A stretch of 64,000 nucleotides of DNA from Fen-1258 sp964449775 (GCA_964449775.1 CAYVBQ010000004.1:1-64000), one strand, 5' to 3'; shown: positions 8,097-15,789, counted from the stretch's first letter. Notes: generated from the sequence alone by a model not told the origin. A program made the numbers and translations.

Positions 8097-9305
8097 TTAC
8101 GCTTCTGCTTTTTCCATTACTGGAATTTTTGCAAGAGCTTGTTCTAGATCTTCCATAATATCTTTCACGTTTTCAATTCCGACTGAAAGACGAACTAATC
8201 CTTCCGTAATGCCTGCATCTTTCCGCGCTTCTGCGCCCATTGATAAATGCGTCATGCTCGCCGGATGTTGAATCAAAGTTTCTACGCCTCCAAGACTAAC
8301 TGCAAGTGTAGATAGCTTAACGGAGTTCATTACAACTTCACCTGCTTTGAATCCGCCTTTCAATTCAAATGAGATCATTCCACCAGGTGCGCTATGCTGC
8401 TTCAATCCAACTTGATAATTCGGATGACTCTTCAATCCGGGATAGCGAACCCATTTTACTTTCGGATGATTCTCTAAATATTCTGCAATCAATTGAGAGC
8501 TTTCGCAATGTCTTTGCATACGAATAGAAAGTGTTCTCAATCCGCGATGAACTAAAAATGAATTGAACGGATCAATCACTCCGCCGAGTTGGTTCAATGT
8601 TTTTCTCGTTTTCAAATACATCTCTTCATCTTTCACAACAATAATTCCCGCAACAACGTCGGCGTGTCCGTTTAAAAACTTTGTCATGCTGTGAAGGATA
8701 ACATCAACACCAAAATTAAACGGCTGTTGAAGTGCCGGACTCATAAAAGTATTATCCACCACAACCAATGCACCATGTGCATGAGCCACTCTTGTTGCGA
8801 CTTCAAGATCGGTAATTGAGATCATGGGGTTTGCGGGTGTTTCGATATAGACAAGTTTTGTGTTCGGCTTCATTGCTTTTTCAATTTCGCCTTCAACGTC
8901 TGTATCAACAAAAGTTGATTCAACACAAAATCGGCTCATAATTGTTTGAAGCAAGGTTAGAGTTGGTCCATAAACGGATTTTGAACAAACAACATGATCG
9001 CCTGAATTAAGAAGAGAAATAAAAATTGTACTAATTGCAGCCATACCACTTGCGCAACCTAAAGATTTATGTCCGCCTTCCAATTCAGCAACTGCATTTT
9101 CCATTGCTTCAACTGTTGGGTTCTTCATTCGGGTATAAATGTATCCTTCCGTTTCTCCTTTAAATAGCGCGGCGCCATGTTCCGCTGATTCGAACTTGAA
9201 TGTTGATGTTTGATAGATAGGCGGAACAACCGGACCGAACTGGTAATCACCTATACCGGAGTGAACACATTTTGAATCGAAATGTAAATTTTTGTTATGA
9301 GGCAT
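8097..9305 (-). CDS. PLP-dependent trans-sulfuration enzyme (cystathionine/methionine gamma-lyase or synthase type)
   Basis: A 402-residue Cys/Met-metabolism PLP enzyme. Landmarks in order: YxTR-like YIYTRMKNPT (residues 55-64), SGMAAIS phosphate-binding loop (86-92), the stacking Tyr in VYG (112), the D184 pocket in VVVDNTF and the Schiff-base lysine K209 in SMTKFLNGH. The length is typical. Family members either make cystathionine or cleave methionine, cystathionine or homocysteine. Methionine gamma-lyases carry Cys two residues after this Tyr; here it is Pro114, which argues against a strict methionine gamma-lyase. The precise reaction cannot be decided from the sequence. The stop codon of the nucleotidyltransferase gene upstream is only a few bases from this start, so co-transcription is likely. 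Confidence 0.85.
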   Translation of the reverse strand: MPHNKNLHFDSKCVHSGIGDYQFGPVVPPIYQTSTFKFESAEHGAALFKGETEGYIYTRMKNPTVEAMENAVAELEGGHKSLGCASGMAAISTIFISLLNSGDHVVCSKSVYGPTLTLLQTIMSRFCVESTFVDTDVEGEIEKAMKPNTKLVYIETPANPMISITDLEVATRVAHAHGALVVVDNTFMSPALQQPFNFGVDVILHSMTKFLNGHADVVAGIIVVKDEEMYLKTRKTLNQLGGVIDPFNSFLVHRGLRTLSIRMQRHCESSQLIAEYLENHPKVKWVRYPGLKSHPNYQVGLKQHSAPGGMISFELKGGFKAGEVVMNSVKLSTLAVSLGGVETLIQHPASMTHLSMGAEARKDAGITEGLVRLSVGIENVKDIMEDLEQALAKIPVMEKAEA

Positions 9306-9308
9306 GGA

Positions 9309-9761
9309 TTACCTTTGGATTAAAGAAAGACTTTCAATGTCTGCAAGATCTTTCAATCTTCCAGAGGCTTTCTTGTTTTTAATGAAATATTCTTTATTTA
9401 TGTAATTAATTTTTATCCCTTTGCTTTCTATTACATTTCGATTTGAAAATGCTTCATCAAACTCAACGCCGCTAATGCTCATGATTATATCTATTCTTAC
9501 CGGCGGAACTCCCAATTGAATTATCAAATTACTATCTAAAAAATCAGCCGTTTTATAGCCAAGAGAAGCAAAACCAAAATCGTTCAATGCTTTCACAATT
9601 TGTTTTGCATTTTCTTCATCAACACGAATCCAAATATCAATATCTCCGGTGTTTCTCGGTGCCCCTAAAAAACCAAGAGCAAAAGCACCGATAACCAGAT
9701 AATCAACGTTGTTTTCGTTTAATAAATTTAATAACTCTCTGTAGTCTTGGTGTAGAACCAT
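9309..9761 (-). CDS. Nucleotidyltransferase-fold protein (DUF6036/AbiEii-like)
   Basis: Start chosen at MVLHQDYRELLNLLNENNVD, which matches the usual N-terminus of this family; longer in-frame extensions read into unrelated sequence. The protein is 150 residues. It shows the nucleotidyltransferase pattern YLVIGAFALGFLGAPRNTGDIDIWI, in which the GDIDIW aspartates are the metal ligands. The rest carries a DIIMSISGVEFDEAF segment and a short KDLADIESL end typical of these proteins. It overlaps the 3' end of the upstream small gene by about 59 bases. Such pairs are often viewed as toxin-antitoxin-like, but function here is inferred. Confidence 0.75.
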   Translation of the reverse strand: MVLHQDYRELLNLLNENNVDYLVIGAFALGFLGAPRNTGDIDIWIRVDEENAKQIVKALNDFGFASLGYKTADFLDSNLIIQLGVPPVRIDIIMSISGVEFDEAFSNRNVIESKGIKINYINKEYFIKNKKASGRLKDLADIESLSLIQR

Positions 9762-9894
9762 CTTCTGTCTCATAAAATTGTTGACGTAAAAACTCGATTG
9801 CCGAAACTCTCTCCTCGGGTGTTTTAGAGAGCCAGAATTCCAAATCGTAATTGTGCTTATCATTTAGCGATATTTTTCTAATAACTTTTTCCAT
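9703..9894 (-). CDS. Small conserved protein paired with the nucleotidyltransferase
   Basis: Start chosen at MEKVIRKISLNDK because a strong purine-rich site (GGAGGAAAGGAAAT) lies just upstream. The product is 63 residues, with LEFWLSKTPEERVSAIEFLR and a basic end RLQRVIKFIKRKQR. Small proteins with this WLSKTPEER pattern commonly precede nucleotidyltransferase-fold genes. The gene lies 44 bases downstream of the gyrA stop. The ribosome-binding region partly overlaps a small CTCCCCC/GGGGGAG hairpin (9908-9924). Function unknown; it may be a regulatory partner or antitoxin of the downstream protein. Confidence 0.65.
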   Translation of the reverse strand: MEKVIRKISLNDKHNYDLEFWLSKTPEERVSAIEFLRQQFYETEDGSTPRLQRVIKFIKRKQR

Positions 9895-9907
9895 CTTATT
9901 TCCTTTC

Positions 9908-9924
9908 CTCCCCCTTTGGGGGAG
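9908..9924. repeat. CTCCCCC-TTT-GGGGGAG hairpin between gyrA and the small gene
   Basis: A perfect 7-bp stem with a 3-base loop sits between the gyrA stop and the next start. On the minus strand the right arm GGGGGAG is immediately followed by the GGAAAGGA-like ribosome-binding site, so folding could influence translation of the small gene. It may also be one of the common CCCCCTTTGGGGG dispersed repeats. Confidence 0.5.
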
Positions 9925-9937
9925 ACAGAGGGGGCTT

Positions 9938-12376
9938 TTATTCAACTCCATCTTCTTCCGGTATTACGCGTGCAATATCTGCAATGTCGTCGCCTTCGTT
10001 CAAGCGGATCAATCGAACACCCTGTGTATTTCTTCCCATCACACGGAGCTCGTGGACTGATTGACGAATAACCATTCCGCCGGTTGTAATAATAACAAGC
10101 TCGTCTGCATCGTTCACTTCTTTCATTGCAATCAACTTTCCATTTCTATCCGATGTCTTTACGGTGATAACGCCTTTACCGCCGCGCTTGGTTAATCTGT
10201 AATCTTCTATCTCGGAACGTTTGCCAAATCCTTTTTCTGTAACAACCATCAGGGTTGTTGCATTGCGAATTACGATCATTCCAATTACAACATCTCCTTT
10301 GCCTAATCTAACTCCGCGGACGCCGGTTGCGGTACGACCCATATTGCGAACATCTTTTTCGTTGAAGCGTATTGCCATTCCGTTTCTGGTGCCGATGACG
10401 ATATCATTTTTCCCTTCGCTCAACTTCGCTTCTATCAATCTATCTCCTGCGGCAAGACTTATTGCATTAATTCCGCCGCGACGAATATTTGAGTATGCAG
10501 AAAGAACTGTTTTCTTTACCGTTCCTCTCTCTGTTGCCATTACAATAAACTTATCGTCTGTAAAATCTTTAACAGAAACAAACGCTGTGATCTTCTCTTC
10601 TTTATCTTTTTCAATTAGATTGAGAATTGATCTTCCTTTTGTGGCGCGTCCGCCTTCAGGAATTTCATGAACTTTGAGCCAATAACATTTTCCGAGATCT
10701 GTGAAGAACATAATGTAATGATGAGTTGATGCAACGAACATATGTTCAATAAAATCTTCCTCGCGTGTACCGGCGCCGGTAACGCCTTTGCCGCCGCGTC
10801 CCTGTCGGCGGTAACCGCTGACCGGAAAACGCTTGATGAATCCCGCGTGAGATATTGTAACAACAACATCTTCTTCGGCAATGATATCTTCCAGCTTGAA
10901 CTCTTTGAGCTGCATTTCAATTTTTGTTCTTCGTTCATCGGCATATCTTTCTCTCAACGCAAGAAGTTCATCTTTAATTATCTGCCATCTTCTCTTTTCG
11001 TTTGTTAGAATGCCTTTCAATTTTTCGATGAACTTAAGAATTTCTTTGTATTCGTCTTCTATCTTCTGCCGTTCAAGTCCGGTTAAGCGCTGCAATCTCA
11101 TGTCAAGAATTGCTTTGGCTTGAATTTCGGAAAGTTTGAACTTCCTCATCAAACTATTTTTAGCGGTCTCTGTGTCCCTCGATTTCTTGATCGTCTGGAT
11201 CACCGCATCAATATTATCGAGCGCAATGATGTATCCTTCCAAAATGTGAGCGCGTCTTTCTGCCGCATCTAAATCGAACTGTGTACGTTTGATTAGTACG
11301 TCCATTCTGTGGTCCAGAAAGTACTGCATCATCTGTTGAAGTGTTAATACTTTCGGTTGACCGTTTACGAGAGCGAGCATTATAACGCCGAACGTTACCT
11401 GCATCTGTGTGTGTTTAAAAAGCTGATTAAGTGTAACTGCCGGTTGTCCATCGCGTTTCATTTCAATAACAACGCGCATACCGTCACGGTCGGATTCATC
11501 GCGTATGTTTGAAATACCTTCAACTTTTCCTTCGCGAACGAGGTCTGCAATTTTTTCAATCAAAGACGCTTTGTTTACTTGATACGGTATTTCCGTTATG
11601 ATAATATTTTCTCGATCATTCTTAAGCGTTTCAATGTTCGCCTTAGCACGAATTACTATTCTTCCGCGACCGGTTAGTAATGCTTCTCTAACTCCATCAT
11701 AACCATAGATAATTCCACCCGTCGGAAAGTCCGGCGCTTTCACAATCTTTATCAATTCTTCCGGGGTTGTTTTCGGTTTATCTATTATCGCAACAAGCCC
11801 GTCAATAATTTCACCGAGATTGTGCGGAGGAATATTTGTAGCCATACCAACAGCAATACCGCTTGCGCCATTGATTAATAAGTTCGGTAAATATGATGGA
11901 AGAACCGTCGGCTCTTGTAATGACTCATCAAAGTTTGCAGCAAATTTGACCGTGTTCTTATCAAGATCACGCAACATTTCATCGGCAATTCTTGCAAGAC
12001 GTGCTTCTGTGTAACGCATAGCCGCAGGTGAGTCGCCGTCAACGGAACCGAAGTTTCCCTGTCCATCAACAAGAGGATAGCGCAGAGAAAAATCCTGTAC
12101 CATACGTACCATTGAATCATAAACAGCTGTATCTCCGTGCGGGTGATACTTACCAAGCACTTCACCCACGATACGAGCGGATTTTTTATACGGTTTATTG
12201 TGAGGAACTCCTAGTTCGTGCATGCCAAATAGAACGCGGCGGTGAACAGGTTTTAATCCGTCTCTTACATCGGGTAATGCGCGCGCAACAATTACGCTCA
12301 TAGCATAATCGATGTAAGATGATTTCATTTCTTCTTCCAGTGTAACGGGTACTACTTTTTCGAATATGGTTGTCAT
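9938..12376 (-). CDS. gyrA: DNA gyrase subunit A
   Basis: A complete 812-residue GyrA. The N-terminus is MTTIFEKVVPVTLEEEMKSS; the DNA-cleaving tyrosine is Y122 in AAMRYTEARL; the quinolone-region loop is HPHGDTAVYD with Thr at the position of E. coli Ser83. The C-terminal beta-pinwheel begins after residue about 500 and contains the GyrA box as RQGRGGKGV. It works with GyrB to introduce negative supercoils. In this window it is separated from gyrB by a CBS/MgtE gene and a 4.6-kb island. The first 15-18 codons and about 50 bases of upstream sequence are repeated three more times upstream, so the promoter region now in front of gyrA may be the one carried by the last inserted cassette. Confidence 0.97.
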   Translation of the reverse strand: MTTIFEKVVPVTLEEEMKSSYIDYAMSVIVARALPDVRDGLKPVHRRVLFGMHELGVPHNKPYKKSARIVGEVLGKYHPHGDTAVYDSMVRMVQDFSLRYPLVDGQGNFGSVDGDSPAAMRYTEARLARIADEMLRDLDKNTVKFAANFDESLQEPTVLPSYLPNLLINGASGIAVGMATNIPPHNLGEIIDGLVAIIDKPKTTPEELIKIVKAPDFPTGGIIYGYDGVREALLTGRGRIVIRAKANIETLKNDRENIIITEIPYQVNKASLIEKIADLVREGKVEGISNIRDESDRDGMRVVIEMKRDGQPAVTLNQLFKHTQMQVTFGVIMLALVNGQPKVLTLQQMMQYFLDHRMDVLIKRTQFDLDAAERRAHILEGYIIALDNIDAVIQTIKKSRDTETAKNSLMRKFKLSEIQAKAILDMRLQRLTGLERQKIEDEYKEILKFIEKLKGILTNEKRRWQIIKDELLALRERYADERRTKIEMQLKEFKLEDIIAEEDVVVTISHAGFIKRFPVSGYRRQGRGGKGVTGAGTREEDFIEHMFVASTHHYIMFFTDLGKCYWLKVHEIPEGGRATKGRSILNLIEKDKEEKITAFVSVKDFTDDKFIVMATERGTVKKTVLSAYSNIRRGGINAISLAAGDRLIEAKLSEGKNDIVIGTRNGMAIRFNEKDVRNMGRTATGVRGVRLGKGDVVIGMIVIRNATTLMVVTEKGFGKRSEIEDYRLTKRGGKGVITVKTSDRNGKLIAMKEVNDADELVIITTGGMVIRQSVHELRVMGRNTQGVRLIRLNEGDDIADIARVIPEEDGVE

Positions 12377-12440
12377 TATTTTTTATTTATGGTTTAGGAT
12401 TTATGAATTACGGTCTAGTTTGTCGTCAATTACTGTTGAT
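12326..12440 (-). repeat. gyrA 5'-end repeat, copy 0 (genuine gyrA start)
   Basis: This is the functional copy: leader with TTCATAAATCCTAAACCATA, then ATGACAACCATATTCGAAAA and on into gyrA. It is the reference for three further copies at about 13112-13215, 13849-13950 and 15683-15715. The copies share the coding start MTTIFEKVV and, except the furthest, the CATAAATCCTAAAT-type leader. Confidence 0.85.
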
Positions 12441-12829
12441 CATTTGTTGTTTAATTCTTTTTCTAATTCTATAATTATCTGAATAACTGCTTCTTTTAGT
12501 TTAGGTATTTTGTCTTTGCATATACTAAAGATCACGCCTTCATCTACAAACATATAGTTGTGAGATATAACATCTCTTAATCCTATAACTTTATTCCATT
12601 CAATTTCGGGATGTCTTTGCAAAATTTCCGGGTTTGTTTTTGCTACCTTTTTCAAAACTTCTCCTATCATTTGAAGGCGCATTAAAATAGCGTCAAATAA
12701 TTCTAATTCGCCACCTTCTACGCTCGTTGTAAAATCTTTTGGAGCGTTTATTTTGCTGCTTCTTCTTAAAACCATCTCAATACTTTCTGAAATATCAAGA
12801 AATCTTTTCACTATTAATTCTTTAGACAT
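12440..12829 (-). CDS. HepT-type HEPN ribonuclease toxin (pair 1)
   Basis: A small helical protein of 129 residues from the ATG at 12829. Near the end it carries R85-D-V-I-S-H90-N-Y92, which is the RX4HXY motif of HepT toxins: Arg and His form the RNase site, and the Tyr is the residue that the partner MNT protein AMPylates. The ATG overlaps the MNT stop by eight bases (ATGTCTAA), the same overlap seen in pair 2. The neighbouring MNT gene upstream is the expected antitoxin. It is inserted between a gyrA leader copy and gyrA itself. Expected action: cleavage of cellular RNA, such as tRNA, when not modified. Confidence 0.82.
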   Translation of the reverse strand: MSKELIVKRFLDISESIEMVLRRSSKINAPKDFTTSVEGGELELFDAILMRLQMIGEVLKKVAKTNPEILQRHPEIEWNKVIGLRDVISHNYMFVDEGVIFSICKDKIPKLKEAVIQIIIELEKELNNK

Positions 12830-13115
12830 AAATGCCATCCTTTTCTATTTCTTCTAAAAATCTTTGTCGGATATTCGAATGTTTTCGGATAACATCTACG
12901 CTCCGTTGAAACGATTTTTCCAGATACTCTTTTAGGTCGAAAATTTTATCGTAATCCGCGGGCATTTCTACAAAAAAGTCTATATCGCTTTCTTCTGTTT
13001 CTTCCCCGCGTGCGTATGAACCGAAAAGTGAAATCTTTGTTGCCCCATACTTCTCTCGCAGGAAATCTTTTCTTTGTTTTAAAAATTCTATAATGTAGTC
13101 TTTGTCGATCTTCAT
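12822..13115 (-). CDS. MntA-type minimal nucleotidyltransferase antitoxin (pair 1)
   Basis: A 97-residue minimal nucleotidyltransferase. The motif is LFGSYARGEETEESDIDFFV, with GS (32-33) and the metal-binding aspartates D44 and D46. MNT antitoxins add AMP to the HEPN toxin's tyrosine. The start ATG overlaps the TGA that ends a gyrA-derived leader peptide (ATGA, 13112-13115), so its translation is likely coupled to ribosomes reading that leader. It overlaps the downstream HEPN gene by eight bases. Confidence 0.85.
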   Translation of the reverse strand: MKIDKDYIIEFLKQRKDFLREKYGATKISLFGSYARGEETEESDIDFFVEMPADYDKIFDLKEYLEKSFQRSVDVIRKHSNIRQRFLEEIEKDGIYV

Positions 13116-13168
13116 TTGATCTCTTCTTCAAGTGAAACGGGTACTACTTTTTCAAAAATGGTTGTCAT
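13112..13168 (-). other. gyrA-derived leader peptide, copy 1
   Basis: An 18-codon open frame begins ATGACAACCATTTTTGAAAA and reads MTTIFEKVVPVSLEEEIK, then TGA. It matches the gyrA N-terminus except T12S and M17I; most other base differences are silent. About 45 bases upstream (AAATTCAAAATCCTAAATC) also match the gyrA leader. Its TGA overlaps the ATG of the MNT antitoxin. This looks like the remains of a gyrA start converted into a translational leader for the toxin-antitoxin pair. Confidence 0.85.
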
Positions 13169-13224
13169 GTTTTACTTCTGATTTAGGATTTTGAATTTAT
13201 GACTTAACTCGTTTGTCATTTATT

Positions 13225-13566
13225 TTATATTTGTTTCATCAGTGCGTTTATTTGCTTTTTAAGTCCGGGTAATTGTTTATTTATAATGATCCATGTGTTG
13301 CTTAAGTCAACTCGAAAGTATTCATGAATCACAATGTTCCGGAACCCTATAATATTCTTCCACGGAATTTCGGGTGATATTTTTCGTAAATCTGAAGGGA
13401 TGTTCCTCGCTGCTTCACCTATAATTTCAAGATTGCGCACTACAGCATCGGCAACCATTTCGTTGTCTTCCAATCTTTTCTGAGTGTAACCCTTTGTATA
13501 TTTCTCTATCCGCTTAATACAATCCAATATGTCTTGAAGGAATAAATTATAATCTCGCTTAGACAT
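13225..13566 (-). CDS. HepT-type HEPN ribonuclease toxin (pair 2)
   Basis: A 113-residue helical protein with R76-N-I-V-I-H81-E-Y83, a complete RX4HXY HepT motif, and an upstream EIIGEAARNIP helix typical of the family. It overlaps the upstream MNT gene by eight bases (ATGTCTAA). It is only distantly similar to the HEPN of pair 1, so the two pairs are not a recent local duplication. Expected role: RNase toxin silenced by AMPylation. After its stop comes the gyrA leader copy 1. Confidence 0.85.
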   Translation of the reverse strand: MSKRDYNLFLQDILDCIKRIEKYTKGYTQKRLEDNEMVADAVVRNLEIIGEAARNIPSDLRKISPEIPWKNIIGFRNIVIHEYFRVDLSNTWIIINKQLPGLKKQINALMKQI

Positions 13567-13852
13567 AGATTACCTCTTGCTTCACAAGTTTCCATAATTT
13601 TTTATTTCTCTTTATTCCCTGCTTAAGAACCAAATCAACTTTGACGCCAAGTAATTTTTGAAGATATTCGTGCAATTCAACCACATCCCATCCAATTGGT
13701 TTGATGAAATCTACTAGCACATCTAAATCGCTTTGTTTAGTTTGCTCATTTCGAACATATGAGCCGAACAATCCGATTTCTTTTACTTGAAACCTTTTTC
13801 TGATTTCAGATTTATTTTTCTCTAATTCTCTTTTAATTATCTCGGTGCTCAT
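13559..13852 (-). CDS. MntA-type minimal nucleotidyltransferase antitoxin (pair 2)
   Basis: A 97-residue protein with the MNT motif GLFGSYVRNEQTKQSDLDVLV; the aspartates D42 and D44 are intact. It is the expected antitoxin for the HEPN gene downstream. The ATG overlaps the TGA of a second gyrA-derived leader peptide (13849-13852, ATGA), the same arrangement as in pair 1. Confidence 0.87.
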   Translation of the reverse strand: MSTEIIKRELEKNKSEIRKRFQVKEIGLFGSYVRNEQTKQSDLDVLVDFIKPIGWDVVELHEYLQKLLGVKVDLVLKQGIKRNKKLWKLVKQEVIYV

Positions 13853-13917
13853 GTTTTCAAATCCTTCGTTTCCTCTTCAAGCGAAACGGGTACTACTTTT
13901 TCGAAAATAGTTGTCAT
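13849..13917 (-). other. gyrA-derived leader peptide, copy 2
   Basis: A 22-codon frame reads MTTIFEKVVPVSLEEETKDL, then KT and TGA. The first 16 residues equal copy 1 and differ from gyrA mainly by T12S; base changes are mostly third-position. The upstream AAATCATAAATCCTAAATCA (about 13930-13950) matches the gyrA leader. Its TGA overlaps the start of the MNT gene of pair 2. Confidence 0.85.
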
Positions 13918-13958
13918 TTTATTATTTCTGATTTAGGATTTATGATTTATTCCTTTTG

Positions 13959-14621
13959 TTATTCTTCTTTAGTGGTCCAAAAAGTTTTCACTTCCTTAAA
14001 GTGTTCAATTCGTTCGGTAGTTTTAATTACTTCTTTGGGATAAAAAGCTAACATCACTTCGCAAAATTCTAACATCCATTTTTTTCTTGAATAATTTTGA
14101 TTAATTATTATCTTGTTCGCGTTTGCAATCTGAATTTGCCCCCAGCCTAATGCACCTATCGTTAAACAATCCCACGACAAAAATTCAATGGGAACAAAAT
14201 TCACAGCTTCAACTTTTATATTTGTCCCCACTATATTATATGCGACATTAAGAATAACAAAATAATTTGCATCGTCTTCATAAAATCTGGCCAATCTTTC
14301 TACAGATGTTAGATTAGGCATATTGAATTTTGTGTCTATTCTGTGAGTTTTAACATCAACAACATTATAATTTCCCTCTTTATCGTTGAAAGCCATATCG
14401 GCCATTGCTCTTCTGGCAAACGAGGCACTATACTCACCACAATATTCCCCAAGTATTTTCTGAAAATTTTTTGCAAGGACAGATTGTATCGCATCTCCCG
14501 CTGCCCTTGGACTTGTTGCAGTCGTCTCACTCATAAATTCTTTATGGGTATTTATGAAGTCTGTTATCTCTTTCTCAATCTCTTTATATGCTTCCGAATA
14601 AAATAATTTGCTTTTGGTCAT
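13959..14621 (-). CDS. Type II restriction endonuclease, HincII-like
   Basis: A 220-residue protein. A PD-(D/E)xK-type core is visible as MADMAFND (Asp75) followed after a turn by VVDVKTHRI (D89-V-K91), then a KFNMPNLTSV segment. HincII has the same order: an aspartate, then LLDVKT, then an APN-containing segment, so I place it near that family. It would cut unmethylated DNA at the site protected by the neighbouring methyltransferase. The recognition sequence is not known. The start codon is one base after the methyltransferase stop, so expression is coupled. After its stop comes gyrA leader copy 2. Confidence 0.75.
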   Translation of the reverse strand: MTKSKLFYSEAYKEIEKEITDFINTHKEFMSETTATSPRAAGDAIQSVLAKNFQKILGEYCGEYSASFARRAMADMAFNDKEGNYNVVDVKTHRIDTKFNMPNLTSVERLARFYEDDANYFVILNVAYNIVGTNIKVEAVNFVPIEFLSWDCLTIGALGWGQIQIANANKIIINQNYSRKKWMLEFCEVMLAFYPKEVIKTTERIEHFKEVKTFWTTKEE

Positions 14622-14622
14622 T

Positions 14623-15654
14623 CTATGCCCCCTTTTTTATATCAAATAATGAAAAGGCTGATTCCTCTATTTTATTTTCTTTTTTATAAGAACCTTTCTT
14701 CTGATCTTTTAATGAGTTTCTTTCCCAAAAAACACCATCATGATAACCTTGAATTGTTTTATCGTCATCTGCAAGATGTAATCGTTTTTCTACAAGACAA
14801 GCATACGTTTCATCAAGTTCAACCCCAGCATACTTACGATCTAATTTTTTTGCTACTACTGATGTAGTCCCGACTCCTAAAAATGGATCAAAAACAAAAT
14901 CCCCCTTATTGCTAGAGGCAAGAATAATTTTTGCAAGAAGCTTTTCTGGTTTTTGTGTTGGATGATCGGTGTTCTCTGGCATAGACCAATAAGGAATAGA
15001 AATATCTGTCCAAATATTAGATGGAAAAGTTAACCTGTACCCTGTGCCGTCTTCTTCCTTGACCCAATCTTTCGGCTCTCCATTTTCGTCTGTATATGGT
15101 GCAATAATTTTCTTTTTAAGCTTCACTGCATCAACATTAAAAACAAAATCTTCTGAAAGTGTGCAGAACCAAATATCTTCAGTATTGTTCTTCCAATTAG
15201 ATTTAGCCCCTCTTCCTTTCTCTCGCTCCCAAGTAATTCTATTTCTTACTTTGAAATATTTTTCTACAACTTGTTGGATCGCTCCAGAGGATCGCCAATC
15301 GCCACAAATATAAATTGAAGATGTTTTCTTCAGAGTAGGAATCAGTTTTGTAATCCATGAGTCAATCCATTTAGCATACTCTTCGGAAGACATTTCCTTA
15401 AATGTGTTACCATTAAAATTTTTTGTTAGGTTATATGGGGGGTCAACAAACAGTAAATCAACAAACCCCCTCGGTAGAAACTCCAGCACCTCGAACAAAT
15501 CTTGGTTAACAGTTTTATTCTCTATCTGTGCCATTGTTGCTGGTTCGAAAATTTTAATAAGCTCTTTTGTATATAAAGACCTTTCCCCCTCAGATAAGGT
15601 CATAGTTTTATTTCTAAGGGCTCTTTTCTTTTCTCTATTTTTTTCTTCTGGCAT
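14623..15654 (-). CDS. DNA adenine (N6/N4) methyltransferase of a type II R-M system
   Basis: A 343-residue amino-methyltransferase with beta-class order: catalytic motif IV DPPY (71-74) first, then HPTQKPEKLLAK, then the SAM-binding motif I FDPFLGVGTTSVVAKKLDR (about 253-271) and YAGVELDE. It modifies adenine (or cytosine N4) within the site cut by the endonuclease encoded one base downstream. The first 45 residues are a charged extension. A nine-codon gyrA leader fragment ends 28 bases upstream of the ATG, so this module too appears to use a gyrA-derived promoter and ribosome-binding region. Confidence 0.87.
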   Translation of the reverse strand: MPEEKNREKKRALRNKTMTLSEGERSLYTKELIKIFEPATMAQIENKTVNQDLFEVLEFLPRGFVDLLFVDPPYNLTKNFNGNTFKEMSSEEYAKWIDSWITKLIPTLKKTSSIYICGDWRSSGAIQQVVEKYFKVRNRITWEREKGRGAKSNWKNNTEDIWFCTLSEDFVFNVDAVKLKKKIIAPYTDENGEPKDWVKEEDGTGYRLTFPSNIWTDISIPYWSMPENTDHPTQKPEKLLAKIILASSNKGDFVFDPFLGVGTTSVVAKKLDRKYAGVELDETYACLVEKRLHLADDDKTIQGYHDGVFWERNSLKDQKKGSYKKENKIEESAFSLFDIKKGA

Positions 15655-15682
15655 AATTTCGGTCTCAAAATGTCTTTTACTT

Positions 15683-15715
15683 TCAGAGTACTACTTTTTC
15701 GAATATGGTTGTCAT
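15683..15715 (-). other. gyrA-derived leader fragment, copy 3
   Basis: ATGACAACCATATTCGAAAA and the next eight bases match gyrA exactly (28 bases), then the sequence diverges and reaches TGA, giving MTTIFEKVVL. Unlike copies 1 and 2, the region upstream is A/T-rich without the CATAAATCC motif. It precedes the methyltransferase gene by 28 bases. As the furthest copy from gyrA it may be the remains of the original gyrA start. Confidence 0.75.
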
Positions 15716-15789
15716 TAGTGTTAATTCTGTTTTATTTATTAATTTTTTTTAGTTTGTCAATGAATATGTTGTTTACAAAATTGTACTTA

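Noticed and set aside
8110..9300. Strict methionine gamma-lyase
   Set aside because: The Cys expected two residues after the active-site Tyr is Pro here.
10221..10670. Plus-strand frame over the end of gyrA
   Set aside because: Antisense to highly conserved gyrA codons; no independent evidence.
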